Source: Chitinophagales bacterium (GTDB lineage Bacteria; Bacteroidota; Bacteroidia; Chitinophagales; Chitinophagaceae). Taken from it: a DNA stretch of 64,000 nt. How positions within the stretch are numbered: the first letter of the stretch is position 1; the number at the start of each line of letters is the position of its first letter. The stretch is taken from NCBI GenBank assembly GCA_017303455.1, contig JAFLBM010000011.1, positions 62,001 to 126,000 of the forward strand, given 5' to 3'. Of this stretch, positions 9,840-19,578 are shown one piece after another. The position numbers were made by a program, and so were the translations under genes. The notes under the pieces were generated by a model. It searched no databases. It was given only the letters and a program-made list of their open reading frames with translations, and had not been told where the DNA came from.

Positions 9840-12764
9840 TCAGTATTGTCTCTTCAACGCATCAAACAATACCTCCACCGGGTGCCATGCTTTTTTAGAG
9901 GTACCATCTTTTACCTGGTGGCGGCAGGAAGTTCCCGATGCAACGATAATATCATGCTCAGGCACCGCCCTCACAGCCGGGAAAAGCACCAGCTCTCCTA
10001 CTTGTTGTGAAATTTCATAATGCTCTTGTTCATATCCAAAACCACCCGCCATTCCACAACAACCCGATGGAATCAGTGTCGCTTTATAATGAACAGGTAG
10101 CTGCACGGTATCCAGTATGGATTGCTGGTTGGATAATGCTTTCTGGTAACAATGCCCGTGAATATGCAGTTCTCTTTGCTCAGTGGTGAACAGGCTTCTA
10201 TCAATTAAGCCGGCTGCTGATTGCTTTGCCAAAAACTCTTCGATCGTAAATGAGTTAGCCGCTAATGATTGGGCCGCAGTTTTATTTTTTTCATCTGCCA
10301 GGTCAATATACTCATCCCGGAATGTGAGTATAGCCGAAGGTTCAATACCGATCAGCGGTGTGGCTGCTGAAGCCAGGCCGGATAATAATTCAATATTGGC
10401 ATTGGCGATAGCCGCTGCTTTTTTCACTAATCCCTTCGATAAATAGGTACGGCCGCTTTCCTGGTGTAAAGGAATGATCACTTCATAACCCAATGCTTCT
10501 AAGAGCAAAATTGCTTTCTTACCAATTTCAGTATCGTTATAATTGGTGAACTCATCACAAAAGAAATAAAGTTGCTTTGTTGATTTCTTTACAGCATGTT
10601 TCTTATACCAATGCAGCAAAGTTTCCTTGCCCAATGCAGGCATCGTTCTGTCCGGGTGGAAACCAACTAACCGGTTGGCTGTCTGCCGAAAGAACTTAAC
10701 GCCATAAAACCAATTGAACAGTCCCGGGAATTTCGATACCAGTCTCATCTGCTTACTGAAGTTGGCAATCAGTTTTGCCCTGAACGGGATACCATTCTTA
10801 TCATAATACTGTTGCAGGAACTCCGCCTTCATCTTCGCCACATCCACACCTGAGGGGCATTCTGTCTTACAACCTTTGCAGCTCAAACACAGGTCCATGA
10901 TCTCTTTGATCTCCTGGTGATTAAAAGGCTGCTCATCCACTTCATTGCTTAAGAACTGTCTTAGCAGGTTCGCCCTTGCTCTCGTGGTATCTTTTTCTAA
11001 CCGGGTGGCCATATAACTGGGGCACATCGTGCCACCTGAAATAGGCATCTTGCGGCAATCACCGGAACCCGAACATTTTTCTGCGAGTCTTAATATGCCA
11101 TCTTCATTGGAGAAATCAAACGTTGTTTTTATGGTTCTTCCGGCTGGCTTTTGCTGCACCCGTAAGTGTGTATCCATCGCAGCCGTGGCCGTTATCTTTC
11201 CGGCATTGAAAATACTTTTGGGATCAAAAATGGATTTTACCTGTTCAAATAATTGATAGGTCTCCGCTCCCACCACGTCGGCAATATACTCGCCCCGTAA
11301 CCTGCCATCCCCGTGTTCGCCGGATAAAGAGCCTTTATATTTCTTAACGAGTCCCACCGTATCCTCCAGGATATTCCTGAATGCCTTTAACCCTTCCGGC
11401 GATTTTAAATTCACCATCGGCTCCACATGCAGTTCGCCTGCACCGGCATGTGCATAATAAGAAGCATTGACCTTATGCTTTTTTAATACTTCCTGCAGGT
11501 CAGCAATATAATCCGGGAGTTCATCGGTACTCACCGCACAGTCTTCAATTAAATTCACCGGCTGAGTATCCCCTTTCAGGTTGCGCAATAAACCGAGACC
11601 GGCTTTCCGCACATCCCAGGCAAATTTTGTTTGCTCATTATATAATACAGGAAAAGCATATCCCAATCCTGCTTCCTGTAAGGATGCGATCAGTTGTTGC
11701 GCTTTTTGTTGTACAGTAATGGCATCATGCTCCATAAATTCCACCATCAATATTGCCGCAGGATCACCCTCAATAAAAAACCGGTTCTTGCTGTATTCGG
11801 GATGACCAATGGTAAAATCCATAATGTATTTATCCACCAGCTCGGAGGCCATCGGCTGGTGCTTCAACGCTACAATATTTGCTTGCAGCGATTCAATGAT
11901 GGAATGACAATGAATACAAACAACAGCCGTTTCTTTCGGCGGCAGATCAAGTAAGCCGATCTTTATTTCGGTGATAAAAGCCAGCGTACCCTCTGAACCA
12001 GCCAGCAGCTTACAAACATTAAAGGGTTCACCATTTTCCGTAAACGGCTCCATGGCCAGTAAACTGTCTAATGCATAACCTGTATTGCGCCGGTGAACCG
12101 TTGACTTGGGAAATGTATCCCGGATGAGTTGCTGGTTGTGCTTGTCGTTTAATAAATGATACAGTTCCTTATATATTTTTCCTTTCAGCAATGATGGTTC
12201 ACTATTTCCCGAAATATCCTCTGCTTTAAAGATCACTTCAGATCCATCACTCAGTAAAGCAGTCACTTCCTGCACATGATCTCTTACCGAACCCCACACG
12301 ATACTATGCAAACCGCAGGAATTATTGCCCAGCATACCCCCGATCATGGCCCTGCTGGCCGTGGATGTTTCCGGGCCAAACATCAATCCATAAGGCCGCA
12401 AATGAAAATTCAGGTCATCCCTGATCACACCGGGTTGCACCCGTACCCATTTCTCTTCCTTGTTTACTTCCAGGATCTTTGTAAAATATTTCGATATATC
12501 CACCACAATCCCGTTCCCCACCACCTGCCCGGCCAGGGAAGTTCCGGCAGCTCTGGGTATCAGCGTCAGCTTATTTTCATTGGCAAATATGATCAGTTGC
12601 TGAATATCGGCTGTATTAAAAGGTATCGCAACAGCCAACGGTTTTTCCTGGTACACCGATGCATCAGTTGAGTAAGCCAGTAACTGTGCCTGGTGAATGG
12701 CGGAGTTATCAAAAAAAAGCAGGCCGGAAAAACTTTTTTCGAGTTGTGCGAATGGCAATTCCAT
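9840..12764 (-). CDS. FAD-binding and Fe-S D-2-hydroxyacid dehydrogenase (YdiJ-like)
   Basis: 974 residues, close to the length of E. coli YdiJ, a D-2-hydroxyglutarate dehydrogenase. The N-terminal half is a VAO-type FAD domain (PRAAGTSLAGQ near residue 68, then MIGGMLGNNSCG) and an FAD-oxidase C-terminal domain with HAGAGELHVEP and SGEHGDGR. The second half is a ferredoxin-like segment with cysteine clusters (CSGSGDC, CLSCKGCKTECPSG) and a CCG-type module with SGCCGMAGGFGYE. It should oxidise a D-2-hydroxyacid such as 2-hydroxyglutarate or lactate and pass electrons through Fe-S clusters towards quinone at the inner membrane. It stands alone on the minus strand; a -7 box lies 20 bp upstream. 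The exact substrate is not settled by sequence. Confidence 0.85.
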   Translation of the reverse strand: MELPFAQLEKSFSGLLFFDNSAIHQAQLLAYSTDASVYQEKPLAVAIPFNTADIQQLIIFANENKLTLIPRAAGTSLAGQVVGNGIVVDISKYFTKILEVNKEEKWVRVQPGVIRDDLNFHLRPYGLMFGPETSTASRAMIGGMLGNNSCGLHSIVWGSVRDHVQEVTALLSDGSEVIFKAEDISGNSEPSLLKGKIYKELYHLLNDKHNQQLIRDTFPKSTVHRRNTGYALDSLLAMEPFTENGEPFNVCKLLAGSEGTLAFITEIKIGLLDLPPKETAVVCIHCHSIIESLQANIVALKHQPMASELVDKYIMDFTIGHPEYSKNRFFIEGDPAAILMVEFMEHDAITVQQKAQQLIASLQEAGLGYAFPVLYNEQTKFAWDVRKAGLGLLRNLKGDTQPVNLIEDCAVSTDELPDYIADLQEVLKKHKVNASYYAHAGAGELHVEPMVNLKSPEGLKAFRNILEDTVGLVKKYKGSLSGEHGDGRLRGEYIADVVGAETYQLFEQVKSIFDPKSIFNAGKITATAAMDTHLRVQQKPAGRTIKTTFDFSNEDGILRLAEKCSGSGDCRKMPISGGTMCPSYMATRLEKDTTRARANLLRQFLSNEVDEQPFNHQEIKEIMDLCLSCKGCKTECPSGVDVAKMKAEFLQQYYDKNGIPFRAKLIANFSKQMRLVSKFPGLFNWFYGVKFFRQTANRLVGFHPDRTMPALGKETLLHWYKKHAVKKSTKQLYFFCDEFTNYNDTEIGKKAILLLEALGYEVIIPLHQESGRTYLSKGLVKKAAAIANANIELLSGLASAATPLIGIEPSAILTFRDEYIDLADEKNKTAAQSLAANSFTIEEFLAKQSAAGLIDRSLFTTEQRELHIHGHCYQKALSNQQSILDTVQLPVHYKATLIPSGCCGMAGGFGYEQEHYEISQQVGELVLFPAVRAVPEHDIIVASGTSCRHQVKDGTSKKAWHPVEVLFDALKRQY

Positions 12765-12783
12765 ACTATTCAGTTGCGGGTAT

Positions 12784-12791
12784 CAAAATTA
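12784..12791 (-). promoter_or_regulatory. -7 box TAATTTTG upstream of the dehydrogenase gene
   Basis: On the minus strand TAATTTTG matches the Bacteroidota TAnnTTTG -7 consensus at all fixed positions, 19 bp before the ATG. No clear TTTG is found at the -33 position. Confidence 0.5.
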
Positions 12792-12840
12792 CCCCGTTTA
12801 AACAGGAAAACAGGTGATCATTTAAATTAAAGGAAAAGAA

Positions 12841-13872
12841 TTAAAAAGTTCCCGCATCCACATCTTTGATAAATTGGATAACTCCCTCCATAAAGACTTT
12901 TTGATCATCCCACATGGCCAGGTGACTGCCATTCGGGCAATAGAGATAGCGGCCTTTCTGTACCAGCTTGCTTTGTTCTTCCATGGCTTTTGGATCCATC
13001 GTATCATGCTTTGCTCCCACCATCAGTGTGGGTACTTTTATTTCTTTGAGGCGGTTCTTTACATCCCATTTCGCTAACCGTCCCGCAATGCCAAACTCCG
13101 AAGGTCCCTGCATCATGGTATATATCTCCCCGTTGGCATGTTTCATCGAACGGTTAAATCCATCGGGCCATTCCTCCAGCCGGCATAAATGCTCCTTGTA
13201 AAAATTGGGGATCAGCAATTCCATATAACGGGGATTGGCGAAATCTCCTTTGGCTTCGATCGCTTTTATTTCTGTCAGTACTTCGGGCTTCAGTTGTTTT
13301 GCTAATACTTCATCTGCATACTTCCCGTATTCAGGACAGCTCGCCATCATATTACAAATCATTAACCCTTTTAAATTGTCCTGGTATTTCAACGCATATT
13401 GCATCGCCAGGATGCCGCCCCACGAATTGCCCAGCAGGTAAAAATTATCTTTATTCATCCCGAGTGCGACCCGCACCTGCTCCACTTCTTCCACAAAACG
13501 TTCTGTTGTCCAGAGGCTGCTGTCCTTCGGCTGGTCGCTGTAATAAGAACCCAACTGGTCATATTCATAGAATTCAAATCCCTGTTCCGGAAAAAAGCTT
13601 TCAAAACATTCCATGTACTCATGTGTCATGGCGGGGCCGCCATGCAATAACAATATTTTGATCCGGGGATTATTGCCAAACCGTTTGGTCCATACTTTAA
13701 AAGGGCCAACGGGTGTGGAAATGGGGATCATTTTGATCCCTGCCAGCCTTACACTGCTGTCGCCATAATTGAAATAGGCCGACACCGGCATATCCCCTCC
13801 TTCCTTTTTTGTTGAAGTTGGCTGACAGGAAAGGATAACAACAGACAACAGGACAAATAATATCTTTCGCAT
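12841..13872 (-). CDS. Lipoprotein alpha/beta hydrolase, proline iminopeptidase-like (S33)
   Basis: 343 residues. The N-terminus is a lipoprotein signal with lipobox VILSC (Cys16), so the enzyme is anchored in the envelope. The alpha/beta-hydrolase marks are HGGPAMTHEY (oxyanion HGG-P, as in prolyl iminopeptidases), the nucleophile elbow GNSWGG, the acid in KHDTMDP, and the histidine in NGSHLAMW. This fits family S33 peptidases that remove N-terminal proline, though other small amides or esters are possible. It is divergent from an amidase gene with 64 bp between, so the two may share a control region. Confidence 0.75.
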   Translation of the reverse strand: MRKILFVLLSVVILSCQPTSTKKEGGDMPVSAYFNYGDSSVRLAGIKMIPISTPVGPFKVWTKRFGNNPRIKILLLHGGPAMTHEYMECFESFFPEQGFEFYEYDQLGSYYSDQPKDSSLWTTERFVEEVEQVRVALGMNKDNFYLLGNSWGGILAMQYALKYQDNLKGLMICNMMASCPEYGKYADEVLAKQLKPEVLTEIKAIEAKGDFANPRYMELLIPNFYKEHLCRLEEWPDGFNRSMKHANGEIYTMMQGPSEFGIAGRLAKWDVKNRLKEIKVPTLMVGAKHDTMDPKAMEEQSKLVQKGRYLYCPNGSHLAMWDDQKVFMEGVIQFIKDVDAGTF

Positions 13873-13887
13873 ACCGGTGATTTTAGG

Positions 13888-13895
13888 AAAAGGTA
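13888..13895 (-). promoter_or_regulatory. Possible -7 box TACCTTTT for the S33 hydrolase
   Basis: On the minus strand TACCTTTT matches TAnnTTTG at all but the last position, 15 bp before the ATG, in the short divergent spacer. A TTG lies 23 bp further upstream, slightly long for a -33 box. Confidence 0.3.
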
Positions 13896-13936
13896 TTGAT
13901 TTTACTTTTAATTTCAGTCAACGCAAAACCAATTGT

Positions 13937-15583
13937 ATGAGATTTTTAATAGCTGCCTGCTGTTCGTTGCTGTTCTTTTCCGCCACAGCACAAACAAAAA
14001 CCGATTCCATCCAACTCGTAAAAGATGCATTATCCCTCTATGATCTTTCGTTCACTGATGCAGAAGTTGATTCCATGCTCGATGGACTGAAAGAGAACAG
14101 GGATATCTATTATGCCATGCATAAATTGTACCCGCCGAATATGCTGGCTTATCCTTTTGCATTCAACCCGGCTATCGGGAAAAAGATACCCCCGCAAAAA
14201 ACAACCATCAGCTGGAACATACCGGCTAACGTTCAGTTACCAGCTAACCGGAATGAATTAGCATTTTATTCAGTGCAGCAATTGGCTTCCCTGGTAAAAA
14301 ATAAAAAGATCAGTTCGGTCGAACTGACCAGTTTTTTTATCAACCGCCTGAAGAAATGGGGTGATACCCTGCAATGTGTCATCTCCTTAACAGAAGAGAT
14401 CGCCCTGCAACAGGCCAGGCAGGCCGATAATGAATTGAAGAAAGGGATCTACCGGGGACCGCTGCATGGCATTCCTTACGGGCTGAAAGACCTGTTTGCC
14501 GTGAAGGGAACAAAAACGACCTGGGGCAGCACACCGTATAAAGACCAGGTGATCGATGAAGATGCTTATGTATACCAACAATTGAGAAATGCGGGGGCAG
14601 TATTATGTGCCAAGCTTTCATTGGGTGCACTGGCCTTCGATAATAAATGGTTTGGCGGCGCCACTAAAAATCCGTGGAATTTAAAACAGGGTTCCAGTGG
14701 TTCTTCTGCTGGTTCCGCAGCAGCAACAGCAGCCGGTTTATTACCCTTTGCCATTGGTACAGAAACATGGGGTTCGATCATCTCTCCTTCCACCCGTTGC
14801 GGTACAACAGGACTGCGTCCCACATTTGGTTCCGTCAGCCGCAGTGGCGGTATGGTGCTGAGCTGGAGTTTGGATAAAGTCGGGCCTATCTGCCGAAGTG
14901 CCGAAGATGCAGCCATTGTTTTTTCCATTATCAATGGCACCGATGGAAAAGATCCGGGATCAGTGGATCATGCATTTAATTATACCGGCAAAGCCGATAT
15001 GAAAAAATTACGCATTGGCTATGCAGCTAATTATTTCAGGCGTTTGGACAGCAATGCAGCAGAAAGAAAGGTATTAGATGTATATCGTTCGCTGGGCGCA
15101 GACATTAAAGCCATCAGCTTCCCGGATTCTGCTATTTATCCATTTGACATCATGAATGTGGTGATCAGTGCTGAATCAGCGGCTGCTTTTGATGAACTGA
15201 CCCGGACCGACCGGGATGACCTGATCGAAAGGCAGGATAAAAATTTCTGGCCGAATATCTTTCGTACGTCAAGGCTGATACCGGCTGTGGAATATATCAA
15301 TGCCAACCGCTACCGGTCGAAACTATGCGATGACATGAATGCCTTTATGAAAGAGTATGATGTGGTAATTGTTCCCACTTTTGCGGGTAACCAGACTGCC
15401 ATTACGAACCTGACAGGTCACCCGGTTGTTTGTATGCCCATTGGCTTTAACCGGAATGGTTCTCCGCTCAGTATTACCCTCATTGGCAATTTATATGATG
15501 AAGCCACTATCTTAGCGGTGGCAAAAGCCTTCCAGGACAAAACAGAACATAACAAAAAGCATCCTCCGAAATTCATGGACTGA
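13937..15583 (+). CDS. Exported amidase (amidase-signature family)
   Basis: Start chosen at the ATG at 13937 because it begins a clean signal peptide (MRFLIAACCSLLFFSATAQ); the open frame reaches back to a GTG at 13877 but that extension looks non-coding. 548 residues. The amidase-signature Ser-Ser-Lys triad is visible: the lysine in GIPYGLKDLF, the serines in QGSSGSSAGSAA and ETWGSI. A helical N-terminal extension of about 110 residues precedes the catalytic core. It hydrolyses amides, probably peptide amides or N-acyl compounds, in the periplasm. An amidohydrolase follows after 27 bp, and a peptidase is divergent upstream, so an amide or peptide scavenging locus is plausible. Confidence 0.85.
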   Translation: MRFLIAACCSLLFFSATAQTKTDSIQLVKDALSLYDLSFTDAEVDSMLDGLKENRDIYYAMHKLYPPNMLAYPFAFNPAIGKKIPPQKTTISWNIPANVQLPANRNELAFYSVQQLASLVKNKKISSVELTSFFINRLKKWGDTLQCVISLTEEIALQQARQADNELKKGIYRGPLHGIPYGLKDLFAVKGTKTTWGSTPYKDQVIDEDAYVYQQLRNAGAVLCAKLSLGALAFDNKWFGGATKNPWNLKQGSSGSSAGSAAATAAGLLPFAIGTETWGSIISPSTRCGTTGLRPTFGSVSRSGGMVLSWSLDKVGPICRSAEDAAIVFSIINGTDGKDPGSVDHAFNYTGKADMKKLRIGYAANYFRRLDSNAAERKVLDVYRSLGADIKAISFPDSAIYPFDIMNVVISAESAAAFDELTRTDRDDLIERQDKNFWPNIFRTSRLIPAVEYINANRYRSKLCDDMNAFMKEYDVVIVPTFAGNQTAITNLTGHPVVCMPIGFNRNGSPLSITLIGNLYDEATILAVAKAFQDKTEHNKKHPPKFMD

Positions 15584-15610
15584 TAACCCGGATGCCTGAT
15601 AAAAACTAAT

Positions 15611-17245
15611 ATGATGAGACTATTTTTTTTACTCTTTACTTTTTCACTATTACTTTCCTGCAATACTAAAGAAAAGGTTGACCTGCTTGTCTATAACGGA
15701 ACTATCTACACAGTAGACTCTTCTTTCTCCAGCAAAGAAGCCATGGCCATCAAAGAAGGCAAGATCGTGGAAACAGGAACAACGGCTGATCTGCAAAAAA
15801 AATACAGTGCCACCGAATCCCTGGATGCACAGGGAAAATTCATCTATCCCGGTTTTATTGATGCCCATGCCCATTTTGTAGGTTATGGATTAGGATTGCA
15901 AACGGTGAACCTTGTTGGTACCGGCAGTTGGCAAGAGATCATTGATAAACTAAAAGCATTTGCTGCTGCCAACCCGGATGGGTGGCTGATTGGCCGTGGC
16001 TGGGACCAGAATGACTGGGCGGTAAAAGAATTTCCTGATAATAAATTATTGAATGAACTGTTCCCGGACCGTCCCGTGTTCTTGACAAGAGTGGATGGTC
16101 ATGCAGCCATAGTAAATCAAAAAGCATTAGATGCAGCGGGTGTAAAAGCCGGTTACAAACTCACCGGTGGTGATGTGGAAGTAAAGAACGGTCAGCTCAC
16201 GGGTTTATTAATTGATAATGCCGTTGATCTTGTTTCAGCAAAGATCCCCGCTCCAACGGAAGAGCAATTCAAAAAAGCATTACAGGCCGCCGAGCAAAAT
16301 TGTTTTGCGGTTGGGCTCACCACGATTGATGACTGCGGCCTGGATTACCAGCAGGCACTCGCTATCTATGCCCTGCAGCAAAAGAAAGAACTGAAGATGC
16401 GGCTCTACATCATGCTGAGTGATACAAGGGCCAATATTGATTATTTACATTCCGACAGGCTGACCAAAACAGACCGCATCAATATCCGCGGGTTGAAAGT
16501 GTATGCAGATGGTGCCCTGGGTTCAAGAGGTGCCTGTTTGTTAGAGCCCTATCATGATAAACCCGGCTGGTCGGGTTTTCTCTTAAGTTCATTGAATCAT
16601 TTTGATTCGGTGGCACAGGTGCTGCGTAAAAGGGATTTGCAGATGTGTACCCATGCTATCGGCGACAGCGGCAACAGGGCCATCCTGAATATCTACGCCA
16701 AATATTTAAAAGGAAAGAATGACCTGCGCTGGCGTATTGAACATGCACAGGTGGTAAATCAAAATGATTTTAATTTATTTGGTGCCAATTCCATCATTCC
16801 CTCTGTACAACCCACCCATGCCACCAGTGATATGTATTGGGCCGCTGACCGTCTCGGTACTGAACGGGTGAAAGGAGCTTATGCCTATAAACAATTATTA
16901 CAACAAAACGGGTGGTTACCATTGGGCACTGACTTCCCCGTGGAAGATATTTCCACCTTCAAAACATTTTATGCAGCGGTGGTAAGAAAAGATGCGAAGG
17001 GATGGCCGGAAGCAGGTTATCAAATGGAGAATGCACTGACAAGAGAAGAAGCACTAAGAGGTATGACCATCTGGGCCGCCAAATCCAATTTTGAAGAAAA
17101 AGAAAAAGGATCGCTTGAAAAAGGGAAGTATGCGGACTTTGTGATACTGGATAAGGACTTGATGAAAGTAGCCGATACAGATATATTGAACACAACGGTA
17201 CTGAAGACTTTTCTGAATGGAGAGAAAGTATACGAGAAAAAATAG
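15611..17245 (+). CDS. Lipoprotein amidohydrolase, YtcJ-like
   Basis: 544 residues with a lipoprotein signal (lipobox LLLSC, Cys17). The amidohydrolase-superfamily metal site is visible as HAHFVG in GFIDAHAHF, with later histidines in CTHAIGDSG and IEHAQVV and the aspartate in LGTDFPVE. The YtcJ subfamily marker VYADGALGSRGA is present. Members hydrolyse N-substituted formamides and related amides with one or two metal ions. Co-transcription with the amidase upstream (27-bp gap) suggests the two act in sequence on envelope amides. Substrate unknown. Confidence 0.85.
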   Translation: MMRLFFLLFTFSLLLSCNTKEKVDLLVYNGTIYTVDSSFSSKEAMAIKEGKIVETGTTADLQKKYSATESLDAQGKFIYPGFIDAHAHFVGYGLGLQTVNLVGTGSWQEIIDKLKAFAAANPDGWLIGRGWDQNDWAVKEFPDNKLLNELFPDRPVFLTRVDGHAAIVNQKALDAAGVKAGYKLTGGDVEVKNGQLTGLLIDNAVDLVSAKIPAPTEEQFKKALQAAEQNCFAVGLTTIDDCGLDYQQALAIYALQQKKELKMRLYIMLSDTRANIDYLHSDRLTKTDRINIRGLKVYADGALGSRGACLLEPYHDKPGWSGFLLSSLNHFDSVAQVLRKRDLQMCTHAIGDSGNRAILNIYAKYLKGKNDLRWRIEHAQVVNQNDFNLFGANSIIPSVQPTHATSDMYWAADRLGTERVKGAYAYKQLLQQNGWLPLGTDFPVEDISTFKTFYAAVVRKDAKGWPEAGYQMENALTREEALRGMTIWAAKSNFEEKEKGSLEKGKYADFVILDKDLMKVADTDILNTTVLKTFLNGEKVYEKK

Positions 17246-17356
17246 GACCCGCTAAATTCCTGCAAATATCTTAGCCTCAGTCATTAATCCACATTTGTGG
17301 GCAATTTCATCGTTTGTACGACAAGCCCCTCCGGCAAAAATGATTATGTTTGCGGC

Positions 17357-18202
17357 ATGGGCTGGACCGATAAAAAGTTAGTTCGTATCGCTATTCTCGA
17401 TCTCTATGAAGGCAAAGCCAACCAGGGCATGCGCTGTATCCGGGAGATCATTGGTGACTGGGCTTCTGCCAACAATTTCGATACGATTTGCGAAGAATTT
17501 GATGTGCGCCAGAAAAATGAACTGCCCGATACTTCCTTCGACATATATATTTCCAGTGGTGGCCCCGGTGATCCCCTCTCTACCCGTTTTGATGACTGGG
17601 ATATCAGTTGGTGCCGCTGGCTCGACAGCATGGAACGCTGGAACGATAACCCGGATAACATACAGAAAAAATACATCTTCTTCATCTGTCATTCCTTCCA
17701 GTTAGCCAGCCGCTATTATAATATTGGTTTGGTCTGCAAACGGAAATCAACAGCTTTTGGTGTGTTCCCGATCCATATGCTGGAAGCGGGTAAAGAAGAA
17801 ATTGTTTTTGATGGTCTCCGTGATCCTTTTTACGGTGTGGACAGCCGCGACTACCAGGTGATACAACCCAACCATGACCTGTTGCATAAAATGGGTGCCA
17901 AAATTTTATGTATTGAAAAAAGCCGTCCGCATGTTCCTTATGAAAGGGCTTTGATGGGTGTCCGCTTTAATGAGTACATGATCGGCACACAATTCCATCC
18001 CGAAGCCGATGCACCGGGCATGAGTATGTACCTGCAACTGGAAGAAAAAAGAAAGACCGTGATCGAAAGTCATGGCGAGGACAAGCTCAATAATATGCTG
18101 GAGTTCCTGGATCACCCTGATAAGATCAGGTGGACACATGCCCATATTCTCCCCAACTTCCTGAACCAGTCGGTGGGAAAGTTTGAAATGGTGGAAGCCT
18201 AG
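17357..18202 (+). CDS. Class I glutamine amidotransferase-like protein
   Basis: 281 residues from the ATG at 17357; the frame is open back to a GTG at 17297, but the extra 20 residues look unlike a domain start. The class I GATase triad is intact: C111 in FICHSFQ, H214 and E216 in GTQFHPEAD, with the oxyanion loop SSGGPGDP. It should release ammonia from glutamine (or hydrolyse a gamma-glutamyl bond) and hand it to a partner. The next gene is an ATP-grasp-like protein, the type of enzyme that activates a carboxylate, and a cupin follows. The natural reading is a small-molecule amide or peptide synthesis set; the product is unknown. Confidence 0.75.
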   Translation: MGWTDKKLVRIAILDLYEGKANQGMRCIREIIGDWASANNFDTICEEFDVRQKNELPDTSFDIYISSGGPGDPLSTRFDDWDISWCRWLDSMERWNDNPDNIQKKYIFFICHSFQLASRYYNIGLVCKRKSTAFGVFPIHMLEAGKEEIVFDGLRDPFYGVDSRDYQVIQPNHDLLHKMGAKILCIEKSRPHVPYERALMGVRFNEYMIGTQFHPEADAPGMSMYLQLEEKRKTVIESHGEDKLNNMLEFLDHPDKIRWTHAHILPNFLNQSVGKFEMVEA

Positions 18203-18313
18203 CAGGGAGTCATTAGTCTGGAGTCGTTAGTCCAACGTTTTAAAAAGAACTTCGTGTCTTTGTGGCAAATCCCCTTTTACTTCTGTTTGGTGGCTATCCG
18301 TTCATGCAGTAAC

Positions 18314-18321
18314 TTACTTTG
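18314..18321 (+). promoter_or_regulatory. Possible -7 box TTACTTTG upstream of the ATP-grasp-like gene
   Basis: TTACTTTG differs from TAnnTTTG at one fixed position and ends 16 bp before the ATG. A TTTG occurs 24 bp upstream, longer than the usual spacing. Confidence 0.3.
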
Positions 18322-18337
18322 CATAAACCATTGATAC

Positions 18338-19534
18338 ATGATACCGGCTATCCGCCAGCAATTCAACGCTGATTTTACCAATACCAAATACGAAGCCTTT
18401 TTAAAAGAACTGCATGCTGCACATGAAGGAGCGATTGAATTCAGGGTGGCGGAAACAGCGGTATTTGTTCCCAAAGATTTTACCACTAAAATTATTGATG
18501 CCTGCGAAAGCATTGTGGACATCATTGTTGATCCTTCTTTCAAAGAACTGACCAAAAATGCGATCCCGAAAGGATTGGAAGTACCGGGAGAGAATGAGCA
18601 CTCTCATTTTATTGCCTTTGATTTTGGCATCTGCATCAATGATAAAGGTGAATACGAACCGCAGCTGATCGAAATGCAGGGCTTCCCTTCTCTCTTTGCC
18701 TACGAGATATTGGTAGACGATGTATTCAGGGATCATTTTGAAGTACCGGCGGGCTTCTCGGCTTACCTGGGCGGACATACCAAAGAAACCTACATACAAC
18801 TTTTAAAAGAGATCATACTCGGGTCACATCAGCCGGAAAATGTGGTCCTGCTCGAAATATTTCCGCACCAGCAAAAAACAAAGATTGATTTTTACTGCAC
18901 GCAGGATCATGTGGGCATCCAGCCGGTTTGTATCACCGAACTGATCAAAGAAGGAAAGAAATTATACTACCTGAATGACGGAGTGAAAACGGAGATCAAA
19001 CGGATCTACAACCGGGTGATCTTTGATGACCTGTTTCAACAACCGGCCGATGTACAGGAGAAAGGAAAAATATTCTTTGAAGAATTAGACGTGGAATGGG
19101 CACCGCATCCTTCCTGGTTTTACCGCATCAGCAAATACACCATCCCGCTGATCCGTCATCCCTATGTGCCGGAAACATTTTTCCTGAACGAAGTGAAACA
19201 ATTACCCGGTGACCTGGAGAATTATGTATTGAAACCTTTGTTCTCTTTTGCCGGGCAGGGTGTGATCATTGATGTAACGCAAACAGATATTGATAACGTG
19301 AAAGACCCGGAGAACTGGATCCTGCAGCGCAAAGTAAAATATGCGGATATTATTCAAACACCGGATATTCCTGCCAAAGCCGAGATCCGTATTTTCTATT
19401 TCTGGAAAGACGGTGCTCTGCGGCCGGTGCCGGCCAATAACCTGGCCCGGTTAAGTAAAGGCAAAATGATCGGCGTCCGGTATAATAAGGACAAGGAATG
19501 GGTGGGAGGAAGTTTGTGTTACTTCGCCCCCTAA
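18338..19534 (+). CDS. ATP-grasp-like protein next to a glutamine amidotransferase
   Basis: 398 residues, no signal peptide. I do not recognise a named family with certainty. The C-terminal third reads like an ATP-grasp ligase: YVLKPLFSFAGQGV (phosphate-binding Gly loop with Lys), NWILQRKV (hinge and Gln-Arg), then AEIRIFYFW and PVPANNLARLS (metal-binding region). The middle holds IEMQGFPSLFAYEI. Such enzymes form amide bonds by acyl-phosphate chemistry, which fits the GATase upstream and a cupin downstream. The last residues, CYFAP, and the stop codon lie inside a CCCCCTGAAGGGGG palindromic repeat, so the original C-terminus was probably replaced by a repeat insertion. Confidence 0.5.
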   Translation: MIPAIRQQFNADFTNTKYEAFLKELHAAHEGAIEFRVAETAVFVPKDFTTKIIDACESIVDIIVDPSFKELTKNAIPKGLEVPGENEHSHFIAFDFGICINDKGEYEPQLIEMQGFPSLFAYEILVDDVFRDHFEVPAGFSAYLGGHTKETYIQLLKEIILGSHQPENVVLLEIFPHQQKTKIDFYCTQDHVGIQPVCITELIKEGKKLYYLNDGVKTEIKRIYNRVIFDDLFQQPADVQEKGKIFFEELDVEWAPHPSWFYRISKYTIPLIRHPYVPETFFLNEVKQLPGDLENYVLKPLFSFAGQGVIIDVTQTDIDNVKDPENWILQRKVKYADIIQTPDIPAKAEIRIFYFWKDGALRPVPANNLARLSKGKMIGVRYNKDKEWVGGSLCYFAP

Positions 19535-19549
19535 CCCCCTGAAGGGGGA
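19526..19549 (+). repeat. Palindromic repeat GCCCCCTAACCCCCTGAAGG
   Basis: CCCCC TGAA GGGGG is a perfect 5-bp hairpin preceded by GCCCCCTAA. This type of short palindrome recurs between genes in many Bacteroidota. Here it overlaps the end of the ATP-grasp-like gene and provides its TAA stop. Confidence 0.6.
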
Positions 19550-19578
19550 ACACTATTCCTGTTTTTTGAAAACTCGTA

